DNA from: Woeseiaceae bacterium
GTDB taxonomy: Bacteria > Pseudomonadota > Gammaproteobacteria > Steroidobacterales > Woeseiaceae
Direction: 5' to 3'
Assembly: GCA_028280615.1 (NCBI GenBank)
Contig: JANQLK010000015.1
Coordinates: 35,431-99,430, forward strand
Length of the DNA: 64,000 bases
Under the pieces are notes generated by a model, which saw nothing but the letters and a program-made list of their open reading frames with translations, had not been told where the DNA came from and made no database searches. Below, piece by piece: positions 8,494-16,941 of this stretch (positions are counted from its first letter, which is position 1; every line of letters begins with the position of its first letter). The translations under genes were made by a program, and so were the position numbers.

Positions 8494-8865
8494 TCAGCTG
8501 TCGCTTGATTCTTCCGTTCCCGCAAAACGCCAGATAATCATGTAGGCGGCGCCTATGCAGGCCGGAAACGCCATGGCCATGAGCAGCCCCGGCCGCGCTT
8601 CGGGCTCGGGAACGAACAGTGCGCAAAGCGCCAGGGCCACGGCGAGCCCCAGCCAGATGACGCCCAGGCGCAGATCCCTGTTCTTCGACGCCTTGGGATG
8701 ACCGAGCCGGTCAACCAGTTCGGGGCTCAGTTCGTGGCCCTTGTCCAGCGCAAGCCGGATCGTTTCCTGCATGTCCTGCCGGGACCGGTAGCGGAGCCAG
8801 AAGTAAATCCCGAGCAGGATGACAGGTCCGACGACGGCCGCCAGGCCGATTAGTTCTTCAACCAC
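8494..8865 (-). CDS. DUF6249-like small membrane protein
   Basis: A 123-residue protein with an N-terminal membrane helix (VVGPVILLGIYFWLRY), a short cytoplasmic helix with LDKGHELSPELVDRLGHPK, then two more membrane helices. This helix, KGxxLPPEL linker, two-helix pattern is that of DUF6249 proteins, commonly found next to ECF sigma genes. The start is GTG at 8865, set by AAGGAG seven bases upstream (8873-8878); an ATG further upstream would add an unconvincing basic leader. It is the first gene of the operon that runs to the aminotransferase at 6078. It may sense or transmit an envelope signal to the sigma factor, which is inference. Confidence 0.7.
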   Translation of the reverse strand: MVEELIGLAAVVGPVILLGIYFWLRYRSRQDMQETIRLALDKGHELSPELVDRLGHPKASKNRDLRLGVIWLGLAVALALCALFVPEPEARPGLLMAMAFPACIGAAYMIIWRFAGTEESSDS

Positions 8866-9113
8866 GCGTTTTCTCCTTGCTGTGCGACAAGCGCGTAGTC
8901 GCGCTCTTCTGTGTACTGATGCCGGCCAACGTCCGTTTGGATGCAGCCTCTTTATGTTGTTGTTTTTATTGAAAAAATAGTGCCAATAAGGACTCGGCAC
9001 CGCGGTCGGTGTCTGGCGTCGGGCAGGCGTCGATCGGCTCGTCGCCGTCGCCCCGTGAGTCGTTGTATTGTCGCTTTGACCCGAACCTCGCCATGGCCCG
9101 TCGCCATGCGCCG

Positions 9114-9551
9114 CTAACTGTCGAACATCGCCTCGAACGCGGCCAGCATCTCCTCCTCGGGGACGTCCCTGATGCGGGTCGCGATGATCCAGTGGTGCCC
9201 GAACGGATCGCGTACGCGCCCCGCCCGGTCACCGTAGAACTGGTCGGCCAGCGGGTAAATCTCCTCGGCGCCCTGTTCGAGCGCACGGCGAAACACCGCG
9301 TCGGCGTCCGCGACGTGCAGATTGAGGACGACGGACGTCCCGTCGAGACTGGCGGGGCTGGCCGAGCCGATAGCCGGCATTTCATCGGCCAGCATCAGGC
9401 GAGTGCCCGCGATCTCGATCTCGGCGTTCATGCAGCTGCCGTCGGGCGCCACGAGGCGCGCTCGAACCTCGCTCGCATCGAATACCCGCTCGTACCACGC
9501 GATGGCGTCGCCGGTACGCGCAACCTGAAGATAGGCGGTTATCCCACGCAT
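9114..9551 (-). CDS. VOC (glyoxalase/bleomycin resistance-fold) family protein
   Basis: A 145-residue PhnB-like VOC protein with two beta-alpha-beta-beta-beta modules: ITAYLQVARTGDAIAWYERVFDA at the start, GTRLMLADE in the first half, and VFRRALEQGAEEIYPLADQFYGDRAGRVRDPFGHHWIIAT in the second. The terminal DPFGHHW pattern is typical of PhnB/3-demethylubiquinone-like members. Metal ligands and substrate cannot be assigned. It follows the SYLF gene on the same strand. Its ATG is 8 bases downstream of that gene's stop, suggesting co-transcription. Confidence 0.85.
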   Translation of the reverse strand: MRGITAYLQVARTGDAIAWYERVFDASEVRARLVAPDGSCMNAEIEIAGTRLMLADEMPAIGSASPASLDGTSVVLNLHVADADAVFRRALEQGAEEIYPLADQFYGDRAGRVRDPFGHHWIIATRIRDVPEEEMLAAFEAMFDS

Positions 9552-9559
9552 GGTCCTGA

Positions 9560-10129
9560 CTACTCCACGGCCTTGTAGCTGAACTTCTGCCCGCCGATCG
9601 AGGCTTCGTACATGAGCCCGCCCTTGGCGATCGTGAACACGGCCATGCCTTTGGTGTAGCTGCCCGTGACCCTGGCGCTGTCCTCGTCCGTGGCTGCGCC
9701 CGCGCCCGTGCCGGTCGTCGTCGCCGCGGCCGATGCGCTCGCCGTAATCGCCACCGCCGTCGCCTGGGCGCCGAACTCGAAGTTGCCGGTCGTAAACTCA
9801 TCGAACGCGCGTTCATCGACGAAGAAGATGATCTGGCTGTATGCCTGGCCGCCCAGCTGCAACCCGAACGTAAGCTGGGTCATTTTCGTGTCGCCGACGT
9901 GTTCGCCCTGCGCGTAGACGCGGCCGTTGCCGTGCGCGCCACCGACGCCCACACCGCCTTTGCCGATGGTCGGGAACACGGCGTAACCGTAGCTGTCGCC
10001 GAAGAACTCGCCGTCCAGTGCGCTGCGGAAATTCTCGATCGTATCGGCGTAGCCGTCGGCCCGGGCCGGCGCGGATGCCAACGCTCCCAGCACTACGACG
10101 GCCACAAGCAGTGAAGACTGTGAACGCAT
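9560..10129 (-). CDS. SYLF/YSC84-like lipid-binding domain protein, exported
   Basis: A 189-residue protein with a Sec signal peptide (MRSQSSLLVAVVVLGALASAPARA) followed by a SYLF-type domain: DGEFFGDSYGYAVFPTIGKGGVGVGGAHGNGRVY and TFGLQLGGQAYSQIIFF. SYLF/YSC84 domains bind phosphoinositides or lipids in eukaryotes; bacterial members are exported and of unknown role. A low-complexity Ala/Thr/Gly insert (TASASAAATTTGTGAGAAT) interrupts the domain near residue 145. ATG 10129 has AGGAG 6 bases upstream; upstream in-frame sequence is not protein-like. Confidence 0.85.
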   Translation of the reverse strand: MRSQSSLLVAVVVLGALASAPARADGYADTIENFRSALDGEFFGDSYGYAVFPTIGKGGVGVGGAHGNGRVYAQGEHVGDTKMTQLTFGLQLGGQAYSQIIFFVDERAFDEFTTGNFEFGAQATAVAITASASAAATTTGTGAGAATDEDSARVTGSYTKGMAVFTIAKGGLMYEASIGGQKFSYKAVE

Positions 10130-10282
10130 TTTGATCTCCTCGAGTGTTCTTGCCGCCGAACGGGCGGCCCTGAACGCGGCCTCGGAATCATGCCGGGGCA
10201 CGGCTGCGCTTTCGCGATGCGCATTATAGCCGCCTCCGTGACAATTAACCCCCGGTGGCGGCCGCCCGCGTTTGTAGCGGGC

Positions 10283-11158
10283 ATGGACGAACGAACTCCA
10301 ACGGCAGCGAGCTTTCGCATCGATCCGCGCTACTATCAGATCGCGGTATTGAGCGCCCTGCTGATCTTCGGCGTTGCGGCACTCGGCTTCCACATAAGCC
10401 CGCTGGGGGCTGCCACGGTGTTCGCGACAGCCCTGGGCACTCAGCTGCTCGCCGGCAGGCTGTCAGGGCTACAACGCTTCGACCCGATGAGCCCGATCAT
10501 CACGTCGCTGTCGCTGACACTGCTGCTGCGCGCGGATTCGCTCTACCTGCTTGCGTTCGCCGCGATCGTTGCAATCGGCAGCAAGTTCCTGCTGCGCGTT
10601 CGCGGAAAGCATGTGTTCAACCCGGCCAACGCGGGCATCGTCGCCGCGATGGCCGCGAGTGAGCATGCCTGGATCTCGTCCGGCCAGTGGGGCAGCGCGG
10701 CGATTGGCGCGTTCGCATTCTGCTGCCTCGGCTTTCTCGTGCTCACGCGGGCGAAGCGCGCGGAAACGACGCTGTCGTTCCTCCTGGCATACGCGCTGCT
10801 GGTGTTCGTGCGCGCGGCGTGGCTCGGCGACCCGTCCGCCATCCCGCTGCATCAGCTGCAAAACGGCGCCCTGCTCCTGTTCGCGTTTTTCATGATCTCG
10901 GATCCCAGGACGTCGCCGGACTCGGCCGCTGGACGAATCCTGTACGGCAGCCTCGTCGCTGGTGTCACGTTCGTAATCCAGTACGTCTACTTCATACCGG
11001 GCGCCCCCGTGCTGGCGCTCGTGGGCTCGGCACCGCTCGTGCCGATCATCGATCGCTTGAGCGCCGGCCGGCGCTACCAATGGCACGTCCCGCTTCCCCG
11101 CAGTGCCACGACGCCGGCCGGCGGTTTTCATTCACGTCCAACAGGAGTGAGACCATGA
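10283..11158 (+). CDS. Stand-alone RnfD/NqrB-like integral membrane protein
   Basis: A 291-residue inner-membrane protein with about nine helices that matches the RnfD/NqrB family: RVRGKHVFNPANAGIVAAM and FAFFMISDPRTSPDSAAGRILYG, the equivalents of conserved FNPA and TDP motifs. RnfD and NqrB are subunits of ion-pumping NADH or ferredoxin oxidoreductases and carry covalent FMN on a SGAT threonine; that motif is not evident here. No other rnf or nqr gene is present. Its stop overlaps the start of the DUF2330 gene (ATGA at 11155), so the two are translationally coupled. It probably has a divergent, non-Rnf role. Confidence 0.82.
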   Translation: MDERTPTAASFRIDPRYYQIAVLSALLIFGVAALGFHISPLGAATVFATALGTQLLAGRLSGLQRFDPMSPIITSLSLTLLLRADSLYLLAFAAIVAIGSKFLLRVRGKHVFNPANAGIVAAMAASEHAWISSGQWGSAAIGAFAFCCLGFLVLTRAKRAETTLSFLLAYALLVFVRAAWLGDPSAIPLHQLQNGALLLFAFFMISDPRTSPDSAAGRILYGSLVAGVTFVIQYVYFIPGAPVLALVGSAPLVPIIDRLSAGRRYQWHVPLPRSATTPAGGFHSRPTGVRP

Positions 11159-12492
11159 GGATTCTAATCGGGCTTTTGTGCATCGCCGCGGGACTGGGCG
11201 CTGCGTGGCCGGCACAGGCGTTTTGCGGCTTTTACGTCGCCAAGGCCGACACCGAGCTGTTCAACCGCGCCTCGCAGGTCGTCCTGGTGCGCGACGACGA
11301 TCGAACCGTGCTGACCATGGTCAACGACTTCGAGGGCGACGTCGAAGACTTCGCCATGGTCATCCCGGTGCCGACCATGATCGAGCGCGGCCAGATCAAC
11401 GTCGGTGACATGGCCGTTGTCGACCATCTCGACGCCTACACGTCCCCGCGGCTCGTCGAGTACTTCGACCCGGACCCCTGTGCCGTAGCGGAGCGCCGCG
11501 AATTCGCGCTGCCGCAGATGTCGGCCGACATGGCGTCGGCCGAGGAGCTTCGCGACCGCGCGAAGGCCTCCGGCGTTACGATCGAGGCAAGCTACACGAT
11601 CGGCGAATACGACATCATGATTCTCTCCGCAGAGGAGAGCAACGGTCTCATCGACTGGCTGAACGCGAGCGGCTACCGAATCCCCGGGAATGCAGACAAG
11701 GTCGTTGGCAGCTACTTGAAGCAGGGCATGCGGTTCTTTGTCGCCAGGGTGAACATCGCCGAACACAATCGCGTCGGCGCTGCGAACCTCCGGCCGCTGC
11801 AGGTGGCCTTCGAGCACGATCGCTTCATGCTGCCGATAAGACTCGGCACGCTGAACGCGAAAGGCGAACAGGAATTGTTCGTCTACACGCTCACGCGCAC
11901 GGGACGCGTCGAGACGACCAACTATCGCACCGTCAAGCTGCCGAGCAACACGGATGTACCGGCGTTCGTCGAGGCCGAGTTCGCGGACTTCTACCGCGAC
12001 ATGTTTACGACCCAGGTCGATCGCGAGCGCAAACGCGCCGTCTTCCTCGAGTACGCCTGGGACATGGCCTGGTGCGACCCCTGCGCGGCCGACCCGCTGA
12101 GCACGGCGGAGCTCAAGGATCTCGGCGTGTTCTGGGTTGGCGGACCTTCACGAGTCGATGGCCGCCCGGCCGTGGCCCCGGCACCGAACGTCTTCGTCAC
12201 GCGCCTGCACGTCCGCTATGACGCCGAACACTTCCCCGAAGACCTGATGTTCCAGGAGACCGGCGACCGCAGCAATTTCCAGGGTCGCTACGTGATCCGC
12301 CATCCCTGGAAGGGCGAAGCGCGCTGCGATATCTCGAGCTACCAGGCCGCCGTGCGCGAACGCCAGCGGCGTGAAGCCGAGCAGCTCGCCAACCTGACGG
12401 GCTGGGACCTCGACGATATCGTCGCGAAGATCCCCGCGCTCGATAACAGCCCTGTCGAACCCGAATCCTGGTGGTCGCGGCTCTGGAACTAG
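11155..12492 (+). CDS. DUF2330 domain-containing exported protein
   Basis: A 445-residue protein with a signal peptide (MRILIGLLCIAAGLGAAWPAQA) that starts its mature part with FCGFYVAKADTELFNRASQV and DDRTVLTMVNDFEGDVEDFAMVIPVP, the typical DUF2330 opening. Several Cys are present (mature Cys2, CAVAE, WCDPCAADP), compatible with disulfides or metal binding in the periplasm. The C-terminal region has YVIRHPWKGEARCD. AGGAG lies just before the ATG. It is coupled to the RnfD-like gene by a 4-base overlap. Function is unknown; a periplasmic partner of the membrane protein is the best contextual guess. Confidence 0.85.
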   Translation: MRILIGLLCIAAGLGAAWPAQAFCGFYVAKADTELFNRASQVVLVRDDDRTVLTMVNDFEGDVEDFAMVIPVPTMIERGQINVGDMAVVDHLDAYTSPRLVEYFDPDPCAVAERREFALPQMSADMASAEELRDRAKASGVTIEASYTIGEYDIMILSAEESNGLIDWLNASGYRIPGNADKVVGSYLKQGMRFFVARVNIAEHNRVGAANLRPLQVAFEHDRFMLPIRLGTLNAKGEQELFVYTLTRTGRVETTNYRTVKLPSNTDVPAFVEAEFADFYRDMFTTQVDRERKRAVFLEYAWDMAWCDPCAADPLSTAELKDLGVFWVGGPSRVDGRPAVAPAPNVFVTRLHVRYDAEHFPEDLMFQETGDRSNFQGRYVIRHPWKGEARCDISSYQAAVRERQRREAEQLANLTGWDLDDIVAKIPALDNSPVEPESWWSRLWN

Positions 12493-12555
12493 CCCGCGCC
12501 CGGCATCGCTTCGGGTACCATCGCATCACCGGCGAGTTCGGCGACGGAGCCAGTG

Positions 12556-12918
12556 ATGAAGAGCATCTGGGAGCGACTGCAACAGCTGCGTATCGAGGCC
12601 GCATCGGCATCGGCCGACATCACGCAGGCGAAGACCTACGACCTCGAGCGGCGCGTCAAGGCGCTGGAAGAAGAGATCGACTCGATCATGCTGATCCTCA
12701 TGGCAATGTGGGAGCTGCTCGGCAAATCGAGCGGTTTTTACATGAAGGACCTCGAGGCGCGCATCGAGGAGATCGACCTGCGCGACGGCAAGCTCGATGG
12801 CAAGCTCAATCCAAACCCGTCGCGCTGCCCTGAATGCAGCCATGCTCTGCACGACCGGCGCAAGGTCTGCATATACTGCGGCACGCCAATCAAGCCGGAC
12901 CGCAAGTTGACCCGCTAG
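12556..12918 (+). CDS. Small coiled-coil protein with C-terminal zinc ribbon
   Basis: A 120-residue protein with an N-terminal coiled coil (TYDLERRVKALEEEIDSIMLILMAMWELLG), an acidic linker, and a C-terminal zinc ribbon CPECSHALHDRRKVCIYCG with two CxxC knuckles. GGAG is 6 bases before ATG 12556; a GTG one codon upstream is also possible. It probably multimerises through the coiled coil and binds one Zn. No named family is recognised. Its stop overlaps by 3 bases, tail to tail, with the stop of the next gene on the other strand. Confidence 0.75.
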   Translation: MKSIWERLQQLRIEAASASADITQAKTYDLERRVKALEEEIDSIMLILMAMWELLGKSSGFYMKDLEARIEEIDLRDGKLDGKLNPNPSRCPECSHALHDRRKVCIYCGTPIKPDRKLTR

Positions 12919-14024
12919 GCCCTGCTCTTCCAGGCCTCGATCAACGCCGCCTCGCGTTCCGTGGTCATGCCGAAACGCGCATTCGCGATGCGCTCTTCCG
13001 ACAGCGTTCCCCACCAGCGCATCAGGTCCCGGACCGTCTCGCGCGGCGGCCGGTTCCGGAGTCCCGCGGCACGTGCCGCCTCGCCCGAGAAGCCGAACTG
13101 CGCGGCGTCGTCGCCGGTTGTCGGGAAGTAGATCGGGAAAGCGTCGCGGGCCTCCTGCTCGGCGATGAATTCGTCGTCGACCCAGATCGGGTTGACGGTC
13201 ACGTCGTTGACGGCCTGGCTGTCCTCGAGCAGATCGGCGAAGGTATACGAGCCGACCGGGTTGACGGCGTTGAAGATGCCGTCGGTCTTCCGTTCTACGC
13301 AGTCGACGACGAAGTTGGCCAGGTCGTGCACGTCAATGATCTGCATTTCGTAGTCGGGACCGCCGGGCCAGAGCATGTCACCGCCCTTCTTCGCGCGCAC
13401 GGGATAATACGTGAAACGATCGGTATGATCGCCGGGTCCGCAGATATAGGTCGGCCGCACGATACCGAGCCGGTCTGCGCCGATCTCGGTCGTCGCCCGC
13501 TTTTCGCACAGCGCCTTCAGCGCGCCGTAGGTCTCACCGTTGACCTCCTCGACGGTTTCGTCCTCGATCGTCGCGAGCGGCGCGGTCTCATCGTTCATGC
13601 GATTGAAGTCGGCATAGACGGACACGGTGGAGATGAACAGGTAGTAGGCGACGTTCGGCGCCAACAGCCGCGACGAATTCTCTACATGCCTGGGCACGTA
13701 GCCGGAGTTATCGATGACGACGTCCCATTGCCGATCCTCGAGGCCCGCGAGATCGCCGCCCCGGTCGCCCTTGATCGTCTCGAGATCGGGGAACAGCGTG
13801 TTGTTCGTGCGGCCACGATTGAACAGCGTGACGCTGTGGCCACGCCGCAGGGCCTCGCGAACCATTGGCGGACCGATGAAACCGGTACCGCCGAGCACGA
13901 GGACGTCGAGCGGCCTGTGCTGCTTCTCGTCGTGGCCGGCGAATGCGGTGGCCGGCAGCCCGGCCGCGGCCACGGCCCCGCCGATCAGGCCGGCCTTCAG
14001 GATCTCACGTCGGTTGCTCTTCAT
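12915..14024 (-). CDS. NAD-dependent epimerase/dehydratase family protein with Tat signal
   Basis: A 369-residue extended SDR. The N-terminus MKSNRREILKAGLIGGAVAAAGLP has the twin-arginine pattern (NRREILK) with a hydrophobic stretch and ATAFA cleavage site, so export in folded form is predicted. The Rossmann motif is VLVLGGTGFIG, and a later YGALKALCE carries the YxxxK catalytic pair (Tyr-Gly-Ala-Leu-Lys). It resembles NAD-dependent reductases of isoflavone-reductase/epimerase type found exported in some marine bacteria. Export of an NAD-binding enzyme is odd, as the periplasm has no free NAD; a tightly bound cofactor is possible. Confidence 0.82.
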   Translation of the reverse strand: MKSNRREILKAGLIGGAVAAAGLPATAFAGHDEKQHRPLDVLVLGGTGFIGPPMVREALRRGHSVTLFNRGRTNNTLFPDLETIKGDRGGDLAGLEDRQWDVVIDNSGYVPRHVENSSRLLAPNVAYYLFISTVSVYADFNRMNDETAPLATIEDETVEEVNGETYGALKALCEKRATTEIGADRLGIVRPTYICGPGDHTDRFTYYPVRAKKGGDMLWPGGPDYEMQIIDVHDLANFVVDCVERKTDGIFNAVNPVGSYTFADLLEDSQAVNDVTVNPIWVDDEFIAEQEARDAFPIYFPTTGDDAAQFGFSGEAARAAGLRNRPPRETVRDLMRWWGTLSEERIANARFGMTTEREAALIEAWKSRA

Positions 14025-14071
14025 GGCACCTCCTCGAGCTTGTTGTTGGTATTTGCTGGCGGGACAGCACG

Positions 14072-15127
14072 CTAGGCGTAATTCGACAAGATCTTCCTGA
14101 GTTCGTTCTTGCCCGGATGCAGCGACTCGAGCGGCAGCTTCGACAGCGGCGTATCGACGTTGCCCATCAGGTCGTGCATCTCCTTGCGCGACTTGTCCAG
14201 GTACAGGAGTCCGGTCGTAATCTCCCCGGCGTTGAAGCTCTCGCGCAGGTACTTGAATGCCTTGGCGCGGCTGGTCGGGTCGTAGCGCTTATCCGCCTTG
14301 CGCAGCACGATCTTGCTGCCATCATGCAGTTCGATCGGCATGGCTTCGCCGTCTTCGTAGCTCGCCCTGATCTCTTCCTTCGGTGCGACGTAGTCCATGT
14401 CGACGACCTGGTGATAGAAGCGCCGCGTGTGTTTATAGCTCTTGGTGGAGCCCTCGTGGTCGTTGAACGTGACGCAGGGGCTGATGACGTCGACGAGCGC
14501 AAAGCCGTCGTGCTGCAGCGCCCCCTTGATCAGAGGCACGAGCTGTTCCTTGTCTCCCGAGAAGCTGCGCGCAATGTAGGTGGCGCCAAGGCTCAACGCC
14601 GTGCTGACCGGGTCGATCGGCTCCTGCTGGTTGGCCAGGCCCTTCTTCGGCATGCTGCCGATATCGGCGGACGCCGAGAACTGGCCCTTGGTCAGGCCGT
14701 ACACGCCGTTGTTCTCGATGATGTAGCACATGTTCAGATTGCGGCGGATCGCATGCACGAACTGGCCGACGCCGATGGACAGCGAATCGCCATCGCCGGA
14801 CACGCCGATGTACAGCAGGTCGCGGTTCGCGGCGTTGGCGCCCGTCGTCACGGACGGCATCCGGCCGTGTACCGAGTTGAAGCCGTGCGACTGGCTGACG
14901 AAATAGGCCGGCGTCTTCGACGAGCAGCCGATGCCGCTCATCTTGGCGAGCATGTGCGGCTCGACATCGAGTTCGAAGACGGCCTGGATGATCGCCGCCG
15001 TCACCGAATCGTGACCGCAGCCGGCGCACAGCGTCGACACGGTGCCCTCGTAGTCGCGCGTGGTCATGCCGAGTTTGTTGCGCTTGAGCTTGGGGTGTGA
15101 AACGACGGGCTTGGCGATGTAGCTCAT
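14072..15127 (-). CDS. korB: 2-oxoacid:ferredoxin oxidoreductase, beta subunit (TPP-binding)
   Basis: A 351-residue subunit that binds thiamine diphosphate: GVSGDGDSLSIGVGQFVHAIRRN is the GDGx...N TPP/Mg motif. Four Cys for a [4Fe-4S] cluster can be placed: CAGC near residue 34, GIGC near 68, and SPC near 210. With the alpha subunit it should decarboxylate a 2-oxoacid, probably 2-oxoglutarate, to the acyl-CoA while reducing ferredoxin. It follows the alpha gene with a 4-base overlap (ATGA at 15124-15127). The 2-oxoglutarate specificity is inferred from family resemblance rather than from diagnostic residues. Confidence 0.88.
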   Translation of the reverse strand: MSYIAKPVVSHPKLKRNKLGMTTRDYEGTVSTLCAGCGHDSVTAAIIQAVFELDVEPHMLAKMSGIGCSSKTPAYFVSQSHGFNSVHGRMPSVTTGANAANRDLLYIGVSGDGDSLSIGVGQFVHAIRRNLNMCYIIENNGVYGLTKGQFSASADIGSMPKKGLANQQEPIDPVSTALSLGATYIARSFSGDKEQLVPLIKGALQHDGFALVDVISPCVTFNDHEGSTKSYKHTRRFYHQVVDMDYVAPKEEIRASYEDGEAMPIELHDGSKIVLRKADKRYDPTSRAKAFKYLRESFNAGEITTGLLYLDKSRKEMHDLMGNVDTPLSKLPLESLHPGKNELRKILSNYA

Positions 15128-16926
15128 GCGGCTCTTCCTCTGGATCGTTCGGCCATCACCGCATCGACGACAAAGCCGGCGCCCAGCGGAACGCCGTTGT
15201 AGTGCAGCAGCGACACGAGCCTGGCCGGATCGGCCTCGGCATCCAGGATCAACAGGGTACGAAGCTGCGCGTCCCGGTTCTGCTCGACGACGTATACGGT
15301 ATCGTGCTTGTCAATGAACTCGCGGACCGAGTCGTCGAATGGAAACGCCTTGACCCGGCAATAATTCAGGCTGACGCCCTGCTCGCCCAGCCGGTCCAGC
15401 GCCTCCTGGCAGGACGCGTGGCCGCTGCCGACGGTCAGGAGCGCGGTCTTGTTGAAATTCGAGTAGACGATGTCGGCCTTAGGCAGCATCTCGCGCGCGG
15501 TTTCCCACTTGACGAGCAGCCGGTCGACGACGTCCTGGTAGGCGTCGGCGTCTTCCGTGTACGCGCCGTAACGGGTGTGGCCCGAGCCGCGCGTAAAATA
15601 CGATCCCCTGGGATGCTCACCGGGCAGCGTGCGGTACGGAATCCCGTCACCGTCGACGTCCAGGTAACGATAGAACTTCTCCATGTCCTCGAGTTCGTCG
15701 GCGGACAGCACCTTGCCGCGATCCGGTACGAAATCCTCGTCCCAGTCGAAGATCGGTACCATCCAGTCATTCATGCCGATATCGAGATCGGAGAGCACCA
15801 TCACGGGCGTCTGCAGGCGCTCGGCCAGGTCGAAGGACTCGACGGCCATGTAGAAGCACTCCCTCGGATCGGCCGGGAACAGCAGCACATGCTTGGTGTC
15901 GCCGTGCGATGCGTACGCGCAGCTCAAGATATCGGCCTGCTGTGTCCGGGTCGGCATGCCCGTGGACGGGCCGGTGCGCTGCACGTTGAAGATGACGGCC
16001 GGGATCTCGGCGTAGTAGGCAAAGCCGATGAACTCACTCATGAGCGAGATGCCCGGCCCGCTGGTCGGCGTAAACGACCGCGCGCCGTTCCAGCTCGCGC
16101 CCAGCACCATACCGATCGCGGCCAGCTCGTCCTCGGCCTGGATGATGGCGTAGGTGCGCTTGCCTGTCTCGGGGTCGACGCGGTACTCGGCGCAGAAGTT
16201 CCGGAATGCGTCCATGAGTGACGTGGACGGCGTGATCGGGTACCAGGCACCGACCGTCGCACCGGCGTACATGCAACCGAGCCCGGCGGCCGTGTTGCCG
16301 TCGATGACGATGTGCTCGCTCGTGCCGTCCATCGCCTCGACTTTGCTGGGCAACGGACAGCTGAAGTGTTCGCTCGCGTAGTCGAAGCCCAAGCGAATGG
16401 CCTTCATGTTCGACTCGATCAGGTGTTGCTTGTCGCCAAACGTCTCCTCGAGCAGCGTGGTGATGATCTCGAGGTCGATGTCGAGCAGTGCGGCCAGCGC
16501 GCCGACGTATGCGATGTTCTTCATGAGGATTCGCGCGCGCGCCCCGTTGAATGCCTCGTTACACATTCGCGACAGCGGCACGCCGATCACCGTGATGTCG
16601 TCGCGAGCAAGCTCCGCCGCGCGCGGCCACGTGGAGTCGTAGATGAGGTAGCCGCCCGGCGTGACCTCGGCGAGATCGCGCGCGTAGGTCTGGGCGTTCA
16701 TGGCGACCATGACGTCGAGGCGCTCGGAGCGTGCCTGGTAGCCGGCGCCCGTCACGCGGATCTCGTACCAGGTCGGCAGACCCTGGATGTTCGACGGGAA
16801 GTAGTTCTTGCCGACGACGGGCACGCCCATGCGAAAGATCGCCTTGCGCAACAGCCCGTTCGCACTTGCCGAACCCGTGCCATTCACCGTGGCGATCTTC
16901 ACTACTATGTCATTTACTGTCGCCAC
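15124..16926 (-). CDS. korA: 2-oxoacid:ferredoxin oxidoreductase, gamma-alpha fusion subunit
   Basis: A 600-residue protein with an N-terminal gamma domain (about 1-190: KIATVNGTGSASANGLLRKAIFRMG) fused to the alpha/pyrimidine-binding domain (from about 205: GNTAAGLGCMYAGATVGAWYPITPSTSLMDAF). The YPITPST motif is conserved in the alpha subunits of this family. It forms the enzyme with the beta subunit downstream. It lies 15 bases after the GltD-like flavoprotein gene, so the three genes should be one operon giving ferredoxin-dependent 2-oxoacid oxidation plus an electron exit to NAD(P). Confidence 0.9.
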   Translation of the reverse strand: MATVNDIVVKIATVNGTGSASANGLLRKAIFRMGVPVVGKNYFPSNIQGLPTWYEIRVTGAGYQARSERLDVMVAMNAQTYARDLAEVTPGGYLIYDSTWPRAAELARDDITVIGVPLSRMCNEAFNGARARILMKNIAYVGALAALLDIDLEIITTLLEETFGDKQHLIESNMKAIRLGFDYASEHFSCPLPSKVEAMDGTSEHIVIDGNTAAGLGCMYAGATVGAWYPITPSTSLMDAFRNFCAEYRVDPETGKRTYAIIQAEDELAAIGMVLGASWNGARSFTPTSGPGISLMSEFIGFAYYAEIPAVIFNVQRTGPSTGMPTRTQQADILSCAYASHGDTKHVLLFPADPRECFYMAVESFDLAERLQTPVMVLSDLDIGMNDWMVPIFDWDEDFVPDRGKVLSADELEDMEKFYRYLDVDGDGIPYRTLPGEHPRGSYFTRGSGHTRYGAYTEDADAYQDVVDRLLVKWETAREMLPKADIVYSNFNKTALLTVGSGHASCQEALDRLGEQGVSLNYCRVKAFPFDDSVREFIDKHDTVYVVEQNRDAQLRTLLILDAEADPARLVSLLHYNGVPLGAGFVVDAVMAERSRGRAA

Positions 16927-16941
16927 GTTGTCTTCCGTCGA

